Positions 25,125-41,105 of a stretch of DNA of 64,000 bases are shown here, piece after piece (positions within the stretch are counted from its first letter, which is position 1; each line of letters starts with the position of its first letter). Below the pieces are notes generated by a model. The model was given only the letters and a program-made list of their open reading frames with translations, was not told where the DNA came from and did not search any database. Origin of the DNA: Piromyces finnis (Eukaryota > Neocallimastigomycota > Neocallimastigomycetes > Neocallimastigales > Neocallimastigaceae); NCBI GenBank assembly GCA_002104945.1, contig MCFH01000002.1, forward strand, positions 1,269,001 to 1,333,000. The letters run 5' to 3'. The translations under genes and the position numbers were made by a program.

Positions 25125-26119
25125 TGATTTAATCTTTTATTTTAAAATTAAAACAATAAAGCCTGTTTTTACTATATATAGAAAAATTACAAAAAATAAT
25201 ACCTAAAAGCATAAAATATTTTTATAGTTATTAAATAATAAAAAAAATATAATTAATAATTATTAATTATAATGATATATATAACTATAAAAATAAAATA
25301 AAAATATTAAGCATTTGTACAAAAAAAAAAAAAAAAATTATTATATATATATAAAAGAATAAAATAATAATAATAATAATAATGAGAAAAAAAAAAACAG
25401 AAGCAAATATAAAAATTGGCAAATTAAAAAAAAAAAAAAAAAAAAAAAAAGTATTACTTATCCCTTGATTATGATATTTAACTAAAATATTATAAAAAAT
25501 GAATTATTATGATTAAAATATTATTTAAATAAAAAAAAAAAAAGAAAAGGTTTCAAATTAAGAAGAAAGAGATTAATGAGATAATAATTTTATCTTTTAT
25601 ATATATATATATACTTATTATTATTATTTTATTTTTTTTTTATTTTATTTTTTTTTTTTTATTTTTTTGCAAATACTTGAAATACATATTTTATTTATTT
25701 ATCATATTATAAAAACCATTTATTTATACCTTTTATATTTATTTTCAATAAATATATATATATTTAAGACTTTTATTCAAAGTCTATTTTTAAAAATTAC
25801 ATTTAATATATAAAAATATAGCATAATCTACACATATATAATAATAGGATTAAAAGATTAATAATATAAATCCTTTTTTTTAAAAAAAAAAAAAAAGTAT
25901 TAAGCAATATTAATCTTTTTAATCACCAATTAATATTTTTCTTCTTTATTTTATATAATTAATAATAATAAAAAAAAAAAAAAAAGTTATCGAAAGATAA
26001 AGATATTACTAATTTATTTTGTTTATTTATTTTTATTTATTTTTTTATAATATTTTATTAATACAGCATATTTTATATTTTATTATAATAAATATAAAAG
26101 AAATATTAAAATTTAGATT
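25125..26119. other. Spacer between convergent genes
   Basis: About 1 kb between the ELMO gene (+) and the F-box gene (-). It holds poly-A and poly-T tracts and short TAA/TA repeats. An inverted pair, TAATTAATAATTATTAATTA near 25250-25270, is of low complexity. No gene is seen. Confidence 0.5.
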
Positions 26120-28291
26120 TTATGCAATTGATTTAATTATATTGATTTCATCATTTAATAAATAATAGGTTGTTTTTTTCTCACTGATAGAAGAAAAGTT
26201 AAAGTTTTTATTATTATTAAATAATTCTTTAATATTGAAGTTAGAATGAATATTTAACTCTAGTTTTTCAATAAAAGTATTACATAAAAGATTCTTAATT
26301 TCTTTTGGTTCAACTTCATCACTAATAGATATTGTTAATGATTTTAAATGATTAAACTTATTGTTTTTCTCGTTATTAATAAGAGTCTTTATACATTTTT
26401 CATTAAACCATGGACCTGATATTATTAAGGTTTCAATAGTATAACAATCTTTAAAAATATTATGAATATTATAAAAATAATTTGATATTGGTTCTACAAT
26501 AAATAGTTTTAATTCCTTAAGTTCTGGTAACTTTTTTAACCAACCATTGAATTTATCGATATCAAACCAGAGACGATAGGTATATGAACTATGAAGAGTT
26601 AATGATTTCAAATGAGAAAGAACAGGGAAACATTCAAAACATTTTTCTTCCTTTTGTTGTATCATTTTATCCCATTTTGTAGTTGGATTTGATCGTGATT
26701 TTGATTTTATATCTTGAATAACAACTACTTCTAGATATGGATTATTAATGAAAAACATTTTTAGAATGATATGTTTAATTGGAAATGAAAGGGTTAAATG
26801 AGTTAAATTATGACAAGATTTAGAAATATACTTCCAGGTAGAATAACCTGGATTATAAATTAAGTTTAAAAATTTATCTAAATCTATGGATAAATTTTTT
26901 ATTTCATCATAATTGAGGGAATTATCATTTCTTTTTTCAATATAGCCTATTATACTTTGAAATTGAGAATAAAATTTATTTAAAAAAATAGTAAAATTTT
27001 CATCTAAATTGGTATAATTTTGAAGATTATTATTTTCATTATCTAAATCATTGATATCATTATTATTATCATTATTATTATTATTGTTGTTGTTGTTGTT
27101 GTTATCATTATTAGCAATTGTTTCATTTGAAGATGTGTGCAAATTTTTTCTTATATTAAAGTATTCAGTATAGCTTTCAGGTAAATTCGTTAATGAAGCA
27201 AAACTTTCATTATTATAGCGATAGACTAAAAGATCTTTACTACTATTTAAACGTAATGATTTTAATTTAGATAAACAACTAGTATTGTTATTTTTTAATG
27301 AATACAATGCAAATGGAGAGAGAGGCTTATTTAAAGAAAATCCAAAATTCCTTAAATTTTTAAATTGAAATAGATAGCATAATAAAATATATTCATCATA
27401 ATTAACATGTTCTAAATAGAGTGTTGTAATGTTAGGACAATGAATTGGAAGGTAGAGTAAGTCTGGATAAGGAAATTCACAATAAAAAAGATCAATAACT
27501 TTCAAATTATTTGAATATTTAAATAAACTATCTTTAAACTGAACTTTATTTTGATTAGATACATATACATTTTCTACTAGTAATTTCTGAATATTCATTA
27601 TTGGTAATCTTATATTTATTAAGTCATTGTTTGAGTAGTTTGAATTAAAATACTGAGTAAATGGAAGGCTATTAACAATAGATTTTACTTTTTCAAAAAA
27701 TGTACTCTTTGTTTTTAATTTTGGATTTATATTTAATTGAGAATTGCTATACTTTAAAAAGGTAGATAAAGCTGTTAAGGATTGAACTAATTCTATATTT
27801 TCTTTTAATTCATTTCCATTTTCTTTTTCATCAATATTATCAATATAAACATTTTTAATATAACTTAAATATGGATAATATGGAATACATGGTTTTTCTA
27901 CTCGAAGATAATATTTAGTTAAACAATTAAGCTCCTTATTTTCTTTATTATTTAAGTATTTTATATAATCATTATAAAATTTTTCAAGATTTAAATTAAA
28001 CAAAGTATTATGAGAATAATCACTGTTATTATTATTATTGAAAATAAATTCATAATATAGACTATAATATTCTATAAAGGTCAGCAAGAATGGTAAAAAT
28101 GACCGATTTGTTAAAGAAATATCATTCCATAGACATGCTACGGCAACTTTAGATAAATATTTATTAGTAACTAAAACATTGTATAAACTTTTTGTATCAA
28201 GATTAAAAAGAATATTATAAATAATTTCTAATGGAAATTTTGTAATTTTTAATGGGTTTCTTTTCTGTTGAACGTCTTCTGTTCTACTCAT
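26120..28291 (-). CDS. F-box protein with degenerate leucine-rich region
   Basis: One long exon of 723 residues. An F-box is visible at about 17-58 (FPLEIIYNILFNLDTKSLYNVLVTNKYLSKVAVACLW), which would bind Skp1 and bring substrates to an SCF ubiquitin ligase. The rest contains repeated L..L.L-type segments (for example NLKVIDLFYCEFP, HLKSLTLHSS, ELKELKLFIVEP) consistent with an irregular leucine-rich substrate-binding region. A poly-Asn/Asp stretch near residues 395-425 (about 27020-27115) interrupts it. Specific substrates cannot be predicted. No introns are needed; the first Met gives the F-box in the usual N-terminal position. Confidence 0.8.
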   Translation of the reverse strand: MSRTEDVQQKRNPLKITKFPLEIIYNILFNLDTKSLYNVLVTNKYLSKVAVACLWNDISLTNRSFLPFLLTFIEYYSLYYEFIFNNNNNSDYSHNTLFNLNLEKFYNDYIKYLNNKENKELNCLTKYYLRVEKPCIPYYPYLSYIKNVYIDNIDEKENGNELKENIELVQSLTALSTFLKYSNSQLNINPKLKTKSTFFEKVKSIVNSLPFTQYFNSNYSNNDLINIRLPIMNIQKLLVENVYVSNQNKVQFKDSLFKYSNNLKVIDLFYCEFPYPDLLYLPIHCPNITTLYLEHVNYDEYILLCYLFQFKNLRNFGFSLNKPLSPFALYSLKNNNTSCLSKLKSLRLNSSKDLLVYRYNNESFASLTNLPESYTEYFNIRKNLHTSSNETIANNDNNNNNNNNNNNDNNNDINDLDNENNNLQNYTNLDENFTIFLNKFYSQFQSIIGYIEKRNDNSLNYDEIKNLSIDLDKFLNLIYNPGYSTWKYISKSCHNLTHLTLSFPIKHIILKMFFINNPYLEVVVIQDIKSKSRSNPTTKWDKMIQQKEEKCFECFPVLSHLKSLTLHSSYTYRLWFDIDKFNGWLKKLPELKELKLFIVEPISNYFYNIHNIFKDCYTIETLIISGPWFNEKCIKTLINNEKNNKFNHLKSLTISISDEVEPKEIKNLLCNTFIEKLELNIHSNFNIKELFNNNKNFNFSSISEKKTTYYLLNDEINIIKSIA

Positions 28292-30274
<1,983 letters not shown>

Positions 30275-32386
30275 ATGTTTGTTAGTGGAAAGAAATTATG
30301 TATTTTATTATCAGCTATTGGTAGTGCTTTAGCTGCTGCTAGTGATGAATGTGGATTTGTAAATTCTTTATTAGGAAATGATGAAGGATATAATTGCTGT
30401 GCTAAAGGATACCCTTCTATCAAATGTTCTGCCGATCATATTACATATATGTAATTTTATTATAATTTATAATAATAATTTTAATTATGAAGAATAATAT
30501 TATTTAACTGAAAGTTATACACTATATTTTTATTATATATATGTATTAAAAAAAAAAAACATCTTAAATCAATAATCTTAATAAACTTTTTGTTATTATA
30601 CCATTAAATACATTCAATACTATTTTAAATAATAATGATGAATATAAAAAACAACAGTGATTTAAGTAACAAAGATATTGAAATGGCTTTCCCTTCAATT
30701 GATTCCTTACCAGAATTAACTGTTTTGTAAATATTTACCCATTAAATTTATATTTAATAAAAATATATTTTATATACAAATATTAATAAAAATTCTATTA
30801 TTAAATAATTTATTTTAAAATCTATTCTTTTATATTCATTTTTCATTATATATATTAATTCATCACCTAAAAAATATTGAATCATTATTTTGCTTCCGGA
30901 ATTTTTTATATTAAAAAAAAAAAAAAAAAAAAATAGAAATTTGAGTGGTAATAAAATTTCTGGTTCTCTTCCAGATTTATCTGGTTTAGAAAATCTTATT
31001 CAATTGTAAATTTATCATTTTTTTTTCTTTCTCATTTTATTTTTTTTATATTCAACTATTTCATTAATATTCAATATTAATTATAAACAATATTATCTTC
31101 TTTTTTTAATAATAGAGATATAAGTGATAACCAAATTGAAGGTTCTCTACCAGAATCTATTGAAAAATTAACCAATTTAAAGATTCTTAAAGCTGGTGGA
31201 AATAGAATTTCAGATGTATCAGAAAAACTTACTTCTCTTTCTCTCTTAACTGATCTGTAGGCATTTATTATTATTAAATATTTAAATTTCAAATTATATT
31301 CTTATATTAACTTTTATATATATATATACATTTGATTAAATTAAAATAGTGATCTTTCAAATAATGGAATAGAAGGATCACTCCCAACCTTTTTATCAAA
31401 AATTCCTAATCTTAAATATTTGTAAATAGATAACCTTTTTTTATTTTTATTACTGAAATTGTAAAAAAAAAAAAACTTTCATAATTAATTATTCATTCAT
31501 ATTTTTAATTATGTAGAAATTTAAGTAAAAATAGTTTTTCTGGTCCTATCCCAGAAGATATAACTTCTATTTCTAATTTAATTTCTTTGTAAGTAATAAT
31601 GATAATAATAATAGCAATAAACCATAAAAATATTGAATAATATATTTTTTTACTAATATATACATTTTATTTAAACATTAAATAAAGAAATTTATCTAAA
31701 AATTCTCTTGAAGAAGTTATTCCATCCAGTATTAGTAACTTAAAAAATTTAAGATTCCTGTATGTATTTTTATATGAGATTTTTATATCAAGAAAGTTAT
31801 ATATAAAAATGTTTTTACCTTAAAAATAATAACTTATTTTTTTTTATTTATTAAATAGTGATTTAAGTGAAAATAAATTAAGTGGTTATATTCCAACAAC
31901 TGAATTTGAAAAATTAAATAATATTGCTTCAATGTAATATTTTAAAACTTTTTTTTATTCATTTCTATTATATATATTATAATATTAATTTTTTTTTTAA
32001 TTTTAATTTAATATATGTGTATTTATAGTAATTTGGAATCTAATCTTCTTTTAGTTGGTAAGATTCCAAAGATTTCATATGATTCAAATGATTATTCTTG
32101 TAAATTTAGAGACACCAACTTATGTTACCTTGAATCTGAAAAGAGAACTAAATGCAAATACACTAACTATGAATGTTCAAAGTGTGTCGAAAATGCTACT
32201 CTCAAGGATAATATGTGTACATGTAATGATGGATTTATAGGTGTTGGTTATGTCTTATGTACTGATGATTTAGATATTAATCTTAACCAAGGTTCTGAAA
32301 ATGCTTCAAACTTCAGAGCTACCTTCCAATCAATAACTCTTGCTACTATTGTCCTTTTAGCTTCTTATGTTCTTAACTTCATGTAA
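30275..32386 (+). CDS. Secreted leucine-rich-repeat protein, probably GPI-anchored
   Basis: Nine exons: 30275-30450, 30658-30726, 30937-31005, 31116-31256, 31350-31421, 31517-31588, 31688-31759, 31859-31933, 32029-32386. All introns are phase 2 and the sum is 367 residues. Signal peptide at about 1-21 (start at 30275 preferred over the upstream in-frame Met at 30203, which would bury it). A Cys-containing N-cap follows, then about eight LRRs (L.LS.N.I.GSLP...), one per exon except exon 4, which holds two. A C-terminal Cys-rich, EGF-like module (C..C...C.C..GF.G) comes next. The last 20 residues are hydrophobic with no charged tail, the pattern of a GPI signal. Likely a cell-surface adhesion or recognition protein; no ligand can be named. 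Confidence 0.87.
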
Positions 32387-33048
32387 AAATAACTGTAATT
32401 TCATTTTCTTTTTATAAAAAAGTGAAAAATATTATGTTTAAATATTAATGAATAATATATTATATAAATATATATAAAAAAATTAAAAAATGTTTAATTT
32501 TCGAGAATATCAATTTTATTTACAATTGTAAAATTTCAAAATTTCATAATAAATAAATATGTATATAAATAAAATAAAAAATTATTTTATTTTATTAAAC
32601 AAATAAAGCATTATTTGAAATTTAAGAGATAATTAGTAGAATTTCGTATTTTCATTTTACAAAAAAAAAAAAAAAAAAAGTAATATTATTAAACTTATAT
32701 AAAATTATTTTTATATCTATTTATGTTTTTCTAATTATTGACAATAATAGAGAATGAATTATATTTTATATAAACTTTTTATGCCTTTAGCAATGATTTA
32801 TTTATTATTTTTTAATTTATGAAATAAAAATTAATAGATATATTTTTAAAGTAGAAATAAAAATAGAAATATTTTTCAGGTTTTCTATGTTGATTTTTTT
32901 TAAATGAGATGAATTATTATTGATTAATAAAATATAAGCTTTCAGTAGTAAAATTAAATCATATTATTTAATTTCAATTATAGTTTTTGTTTTTTTATTT
33001 ATATTTTATTTATATATATATATTTTTTATTTATCATTGTTTTAACAA
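32387..33048. other. Spacer between convergent genes
   Basis: About 660 bases between the LRR gene (+) and the PacC-like gene (-). A+T-rich with one poly-A tract near 32662. Nothing else is seen. Confidence 0.5.
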
Positions 33049-34475
33049 TTAGCTATTTTTTTTTTTATTTAAAATTTCAATCATTTTTTCAATTAAATTA
33101 CGATGATATTCTTTTTGCTTATTGATTATAGGAAGTGATTTGGTTTCGATCTTTGGTGACAATGATTCAATTGGTGAATTAATGTATTTTTCTCTTTCTG
33201 GATCTGTATTATTGAAAGTGTGATTTATGAGTGGGCTTTCTGATTGAATGATGGAGTAACGGCATTTTGGTAACATAGATATAGTAGAGCGTTTACTTTT
33301 TTTATCAGTTTTATGAGTAGTAATTGATGAAGATGTTGCTAATGAGGAAAGTGTTTCTGAATAAGAAGATATATTACTATTATCAGATTTTTCCTGATCC
33401 TTATTTTTAGAGGCAGAGAAAGAAGAATAGGTTGGTTTTTCTTCTTCATTATTTATTAAGATTTCATCATCATTAAGAATGACATCATCTGCCATTAAAT
33501 CATCGGTATCGACAACATCAAATAAGGCTTCTTGATATGATACTGTTGGTTGAGATGGTTTATAGGATTTGTTCGATGATACATCATTATATGCAATTTG
33601 TTTTCCTTTGCTTTTATTGATTGGCTTCATTTGTGTAATGACACTTCCAAAAGCAGTAGTCGTTGTTGTTTTGACAAAGTTTTGTTCTTTCTGATTCATT
33701 GGTCTTAAGTGAACATCCTCATCTTCACTTATTTCATTTTCTAGGTCATCTTCATTATAATATAATGATGATGAAGATGATGAATCATTTTGGATATTAA
33801 CACAATTTTCAGTACCTAATGAAAAAGCAGATAATCTTTGTTCTATTGATGCTATATCATCTTCTATTATTTTACACTCACAGCTTTTGGTGCTCTTTTT
33901 CTTATCTTTCATTTTATCTTTTAGTTTTTTAACTTCGACTTCCAAGTCAGAATCAATGTTAGATTCCATGTTAGCGGATAATGTATACATTGGAACAACA
34001 CCATTACCTGGGTTTGTAATAGTAATGTGAGGTTGTTGAACTAAGAGCACTGCCGGCATTTTACCATTATTATTGGCATTTAGACTAAGAGAAGGATTAG
34101 AGGATGGTACTACAACTTGAGGTGGTAATGATTGTATCATATTAGTATTATTTATTGGTTGTCTAATTGTTGTGGTTGGCACCATTTTGGGTGATAACAT
34201 AGCAATAGGTTCATTATTGTATTGGCTAAGGCTTGGAGTTGAACGAATAAAGATATATGGATTATTGTTTTGATATTGAATGTTATTTGATGAGCTATTT
34301 AACTTATCTGTCATAATACCTCCTGTATTTTGATTAACAACATTTTCATCTTCAATATAAACCCTATTATACACAATATTTTGGAAGGCTTGCTCTGTAA
34401 CATTATTAATAATTGGACAATTAATATATGAATTTCCATTATGATTTTGTATATTACTGAATTGAATTGGATTGC

Positions 34476-34521
<46 letters not shown>

Positions 34522-36504
34522 GTTATTGATTTGATTTTGGATTGGGGAATTTGTTTGAGGAGTTTCATTGAGAATTACTGGAATTTGGTTTGTCATTGGT
34601 TGTATTGGTACTTGAGCTTGTGTTGTAGTTTGAGGATGAGTTTGACCAGGAACGGTAGCATAAACAGTATAAAGATTATCAGAATCATTATTATTAGGTA
34701 CAGACATATTACTTGCTGAAGAAGTAATAGCTTGTTGTGATGATATCGTAGTTGTTAAGACATTTTGTTGCATTGGCATTGACGACATTTGATAATATTG
34801 TTGAGGTACATTATTTCCAGTTGTTGTAGTAACAATTTGAACTGGAATTGGCTGAATTTCATTACCAGCAATAATTTGACCTGGTATAGGCTGAATTTCG
34901 TTAATTGTAATTGGGTGATTTAGAGGAACTGTGGTTGTTGGAACATTAGTATATATAGAATTTGTAGTGGTAGATGCAAATTGACTATAATGTTGAGTTT
35001 GAGGAGGTACACTATTTGTTTGAGTTTCATTATATGCTATAACATCATCATAAATTTGTTCATAATTTTTAAAGACAGGTTGCTGAATTGTACTTATTGC
35101 TGTTGTTGTTGGATTTGCAGTTACATTGTTATATACAGGTACAGTAGTAACTACTTGGGGATTTAATATAATTTCATCTTGATTTGAAATTGGGCTATAA
35201 TTACAAATTGGGGATATTACATTTGGACCTGTTGTAATATTTATTTGTTCACTTAAATCTTTCAAGAAATCAATTGTTTCGTTTATATTATCAACTTTAA
35301 ATTTATTAATATCATTTATTGAAATATTGTTTAATATATTTTTCATTTCGTCATTATACACAGGTTTAATTTTTTTATTTTGTATTTCATCCATTAAGTT
35401 ATTAATAGAATCAAGAGATCTCTTTTTTGACTCATTAATCTCTTTTTTAAACTCATCTTTAAGAGGATTTTTTGGAGAAGTTATTGAATCACTTAATGGG
35501 GAAGTAGTTGGTGTTAAAGGATGGTAGGCTTTATCATTTTTAACATTTACCTTTTCAGGTGGAATAGTTTTCTTATCATCTGATAGGGATATTGTGGTTG
35601 ATGGTGTCGGCAGTTTTGTATTAGATGTTGTTGTTGATGTTTCTTTTGTTGTTAATTTTATGTTAGTTGTAGTTGAATTTTTATCTTCTGGTTTTAAATT
35701 TTCATTATTACTTTCGTTTGATTTATTTTCGGCTTTTTTAGCTCTTTCGAGCTTTTTTTGTTTCATTTCTTGCCTTGTTTTTTCATCTTCATGGATAGCT
35801 TGGTGCTTTTTTAAATCTTGTGGACGTTTGAATGCTCTATAACATGTCTTTTATTGTTAAAAATATTAATCCATTAAAAAATAGAAAAAAAAATTAATAA
35901 ATAAAATTATTATAAAAAAATTTATATTAAAAAATTTATTTTTCATTTTTTTATTTAAATGAAATAAATAATTTTGAATTAAATAAATTTTTATTTAAAA
36001 TTATTACAAGTATTATCATTTTATTATTGTTTTATTATTTCTTTGTTTCTATATTTTAATAAAACTATGTTTACATAGTATACTTTTAAATAATTCATTG
36101 TTATTATATTTTAAAATATTCAATTTGTAGTATAAAATAAAAATAATTCTTATTACCTGACAAATATGTGGTTTAAATTCGATATGTTTTCTTATATGAG
36201 AAGTAACATGATCACGCTTCTTTTTAGAATATCCACAATTATTCCAATAACATGTTAAACATAAATTATTATTAGCTTTTCTACCAATATGATCATCACA
36301 TAAATGATGATAAAGTTTTTCAGGATCGGTGAATTGTCTATTACAAGCTAGTTTATCCGGTGGTGTCCATAAACATTTATATACTACTGCTGGATATACA
36401 AATAGAGTATTTTGATAAATATTTGGTGGCATAAAAGGATAGTAATGATTATAATATCCATTATAGTTTGGTAGTATAGTTCTTTTTGAATTAAAGTCTT
36501 GCAT
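33049..36504 (-). CDS. PacC/RIM101-type C2H2 zinc-finger transcription factor
   Basis: Exons 36504-36157 and 35847-33049 join in phase 0 to 1048 residues. Three zinc fingers lie near the N-terminus: an atypical first finger (C44, C54, H67, H72), the second (C85, C90, H103, H107) and the third (C115, C118, H131, H135). The intron falls inside the third finger, after its first Cys. The HHLCDDHIGRK.NNNLCLTC, KRDHVTSHIRKH and FKRPQDLKKH segments are diagnostic of PacC/RIM101, the fungal ambient-pH regulator that is activated by proteolytic trimming. The long remainder is Asn/Thr/Pro/Gln-rich, with a poly-Asn run at about 34477-34525. A Lys/Arg-rich stretch follows the fingers (KKLERAKKAE). Nuclear; target genes unknown here. 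Confidence 0.92.
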
Positions 36505-39500
36505 ATTAGCTTTTTTTTTTTTTTTAATTATTAAATATTTTAATTCTTTTTTGTTTATTGTTATATATATATTATTATTATTGTTTTAGTTTTGTTCTAA
36601 TTTTCTGTTTTTTTTTCCGTTTTTTCTTTTTTTCCTTTCTTTTCTTTTTTTTTTTTTTTTACTATTGTTTTAGTTTTAATTATGTTATATAGAAATATGT
36701 TTTTTAAAGATAATGAAATTTTATTTTTTCTTGAATTAATATAATATATTCAATAACACTGTTTTAATTATTTATAATAATATCTAAATTACCTTCTTAT
36801 TTTAATTTTTTGTTTTAATATTTATATTTTAAAAGTTTAATAATTGCTTTTTGGTTTTAATTTTATCATATTTTTAAATTATAATAATTCTTTTTCTAAT
36901 TAGCTATAAATAATAGGCTTTATAAGATTTTATATATATAAATGTATTAAACTGTAAATATACAAACTAAAATATATACAAAGTATTTTATTTTTTTTTA
37001 AAGAAAATAAAAAAATTTAAATTTTATAAATATTATATTTATTATTAATTTTTAATTGATTCTAATATTGTTGGATATGAACTATGAATTATTTTACTGA
37101 ATTTATTGTTTTCAATTGTTAATAAGAAAACATTTACATATATATAAATTAATTATTTTTGTTTTATTTTTATTTATTTATTTTATTTTATTTTTATTTT
37201 TTCTTTTTTTTTTTTTTTTTTTTTTTTTGTATTTAACGTTATTTTTACTTCCTTTTTCTTATTCTATTTTAAGGTGAATATACACTGTTTGAATTTATCT
37301 AAAATTCAATTTATTATATTATTTCTTATTTTATTTTATTAGGACTTTTTTCTCAGAGATAGGTATAATTAATGGTTTAATTAATTGTTTTGACAAAATT
37401 TATATTATTATTACTTTAGAAAAAATAATAAATTACTATCTACAATTAATCAATCATGAAATTCTAAATATTTTTTTTTATGGAAAAATCAAAAGTTATA
37501 AAAATTTTTTTAATTTTTTTTTAATTTATATACTTAGAAAGTACCATAAAATTAAATTTTTAATATATTTGAAATAACATTTAATTCTCATAATATTAAT
37601 ATAATCGATGAATAATTTATCAATTCTTATTAAAGCTGAAAAATGTTATTAGCCAACCAACAAATAATTGATCATTCCATAATGATCTTACCACTAATAA
37701 TAAATTTATTGCCATGATCAAAGCATCATTTTTTAAAATAATTATTATTATTATTATTATTTTTATTACTATTATTATTATTACTATTATTATTATTATA
37801 TATCAATTCATTTTAAATAGAATTAAACTTTTTTAATATAAATTATATAAGAAATATAAATTAAAATTAATATATTAAAATTATTAACACATTACTCTAA
37901 AAAATATTATATTTATATAATTTAATATAGTCAAGGCAATTTAAATTTCTTAGCATGCCATTTATTATTTTTTATTTAAATATATACTACAATATATATT
38001 TAATATATGTAATATAAATGATTTACTTAGGTTGAATTGATAAACAATTATCTTTTATTATTAAATTTTCCTATTGTATAATTTTATTATTATTATTATT
38101 TTACAATATTCTAATTTTTTTTTATTATTACAAACAAGAAATTAATTATCTTCCTAACCATTTATTTTTTTTATGTTATTTTCTAATTAATGACAGACAG
38201 TGGATTTAATTATATTTAATATATTTAATGTTGCGCCCAATAACAAAAGAAGATTCAATTTTTTAGTGTAAAGAAAACAAGAAATATTATATGGGAAAAT
38301 ACAAAATATAATTTTATTTATTAATGTTTATTAAATAATATAATTTAAATTAAAAAATGACATATATATGATTAAAAGGAAGAAGTAAAAATAATATTTT
38401 ATTAATAAGTAAAAAATAATAGTTTATATTTTGAAAATACTTTTTTTTTATAATCAAGTATAATTTAAATTTAAAAGTATTATTATTGTAAAAACACTTC
38501 TTATAATAATAAAATAAAACAGCAAAAAGAAAGAATTTTTTTGTAATATTTTTACAATAATAATTAAAGTTTAAATCACCAAAAAATAACATAACAAAAA
38601 AAGTATAATTACTATATAATGATTTTAAAATTAATAGATTTTAATTGTGAAATATATTAATTTTGATTAATAATATTATAATTAATCTCAATGTATTATA
38701 TTAAAAATATAGATGTGGTTAGTTTTATGTATTTTTTACTATAAAAATAATATTGATTAAAGTTTAAAGAAAACAAAAAAATTAATTAATATAATGAAAA
38801 ATACCAAGTTTTTCTTAAATACTATTGGTTAACAAATAAATATAATATTTAAAAAATACATAATAAAATCTTACTTTATTTGCCATATAATAACAATTCA
38901 TTTTTACTTTTTTAATTCATGAGCCACATATTTTAATATATTTATATGTTTATATGTTTTTATAAAGTTTGCTTTTTTATTTTATTTTATTTTATTTTAT
39001 TTTTTTTTTTTTTTTACTTTATTCAAGATAATATTATAATACACTACTTTAAACAGCTTTAACTTCATATATGCAATTTTACATTAATTTAAAACCAATA
39101 GACTACAGTTTATTAAAGAGATAATACTATAAAAAATATATATTATATTATTAAATATATAATATTTTATCTTTTTTAATTAATAAAAAAGTTATAAGAT
39201 AAAATGGGCATTTGCGGCATGAATTTAATATAGATATACTTAATTCATCTCTTTTAAATAAAAATATAAATATCATAATAAAATATAATTTCAAAATTAT
39301 TATTATAAGGATAATATTAAAATATTATAGTTTATAATGAAACTACCGCCGTTATAAATTATAATTTTTATTATATATTTTTTAAAAAAAATTAGTCATC
39401 TGTATATACTAATTGGCATTCTCATAAAGTACGCCAATCCATATATTTTATATCTTGGCTATATTTTATATTTATTTATCATATATATTTATTTTGTTAT

Positions 39501-41105
39501 AATTAATAGAATATTACATTTTTATTATATAAAAAAAATCAAATGGAAATAAAGCAAATACGTCCATTATAATAATTTATAATAAAATAAATTAATAAAA
39601 AATTTTGTTTGTGTTTTGTTATAATATTAAAGCTTAATCCAAAAAACATTACTACAAAAAAGTTTAATTGTTTTTACAATAACATAGCTTATAAAACATT
39701 AATAATAATGTAATTATAAACACATTAATATAATGATAAAAAACAATAGAAATTTATTGAAATGAATAAATTCATTTTTTTAAAATAAAATAAAAATTTC
39801 TATAATAATTAAATAATAAAAGCTTTTTATAAAAAATAATAATTATATATAATATATAAAAGAATAGTTTATTCTTTTGTATATTATATTGATATTATTT
39901 AGCATTAATTTTATATTCTATGTTATTAGTATTTTTAAAATTTTCATAATTGTGATTTATAAAATGCTTTTTTCTTTAAAAAAAATTTATGAATTAATTT
40001 ATGTATTACAGAAAATAAATTATAAGTATTGGATACAAAAAATTTTATTTAAAGATTTAATGGAATAATCAATAATAAAAGTAAATAATAATAAAATAAA
40101 TATTAATCATAAAATGATATATTAAATAATATAATTATTAGATTTTTAATTAATATCATTATGATAATTTTAACATTAAAATTTTTATAATAAAATATTA
40201 TAAAAATTAAATATTATAAAATAAATACTGTAATTTATTATTGAACATCGTTTCTTTTAATAGTTGGATATATATTAAAAATTATAATGATCAATATTCC
40301 AATGTATTTTTTTTTATATATACTATTGAATAAGCTTAACAGTTTTTAAAATATAAGTATACTTTAATTCAATTCATTAAATAAAAATAAAAAACTTATT
40401 ATTATGAACAATAAAAATTTATATATGTTAGTAAAATGTAATTATTAAAAAACTTTCAAACAAATAAACTAATAATTTTAAATAGATAAACTTATTCAAC
40501 GAAATTAAAAGAAACCTTTTTAAAAGTAAATAATAAAAGTATATGTATATTTTTTATAATAATAAATTGTAATATTGATTTTTTTTTTTTTAGATATATT
40601 ATAATTTTTAATTTTAGATGGTTATGGTTTAATGAATTTTTATTAATAATAATTTTAACCATTAAAATCATTTGTAGCTTAATTATAGTTATGAAATAAT
40701 GTTACACAAAGATGACTAGAAAGGTTTGCCATTATTACCCTATACCTTATTCATATTAAAAAAAATAATAATATCATAAATAATTAAAATAATAATAAAA
40801 ATAAAATAATAAATATTAATGTAAATTTACAATGATTATGTAAATATAATATTATTTCTATTGAATAATTGAAAAAATATTCAATGTATAGTATAGTAAA
40901 TGTAAATATAAACAATTAATTTGCTATTAATAATAACAAAATAAATATAAAAACAAATTATAAATTGTAATTTTAATAATACAAATAAACAAAAAAATAA
41001 ATCATAGAAAAGATAGTATAAAGGAATAATTTAATATTTCAATAATAATTATATATAATAAAGGAAAAAAATAAAACAAGACAAATAGAATCTATACAGG
41101 TTATA
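36505..41105. other. Long non-coding spacer
   Basis: About 4.6 kb between the PacC-like (-) and LRR membrane (+) genes. Mostly homopolymers and TA/TAA microsatellites. Open frames at 38350-38592 (-) and 39877-40068 (+) are Lys/Phe/Ile/Tyr low-complexity translations. One small hairpin, ATTGGC...GCCAAT (39412-39438), stands out weakly. No gene, RNA or transposon is supported. Confidence 0.5.

Noticed and set aside
34311-34719. Poly-Ile open frames on both strands
   Set aside because: Frame shadows of the AAT repeat coding the poly-Asn run of the PacC-like protein.
40680-40750. Possible tRNA-like segment of slightly higher G+C
   Set aside because: No acceptor stem, anticodon loop or GGTTCRA-type T-arm could be assembled. 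No convincing tRNA was found elsewhere in the window either.
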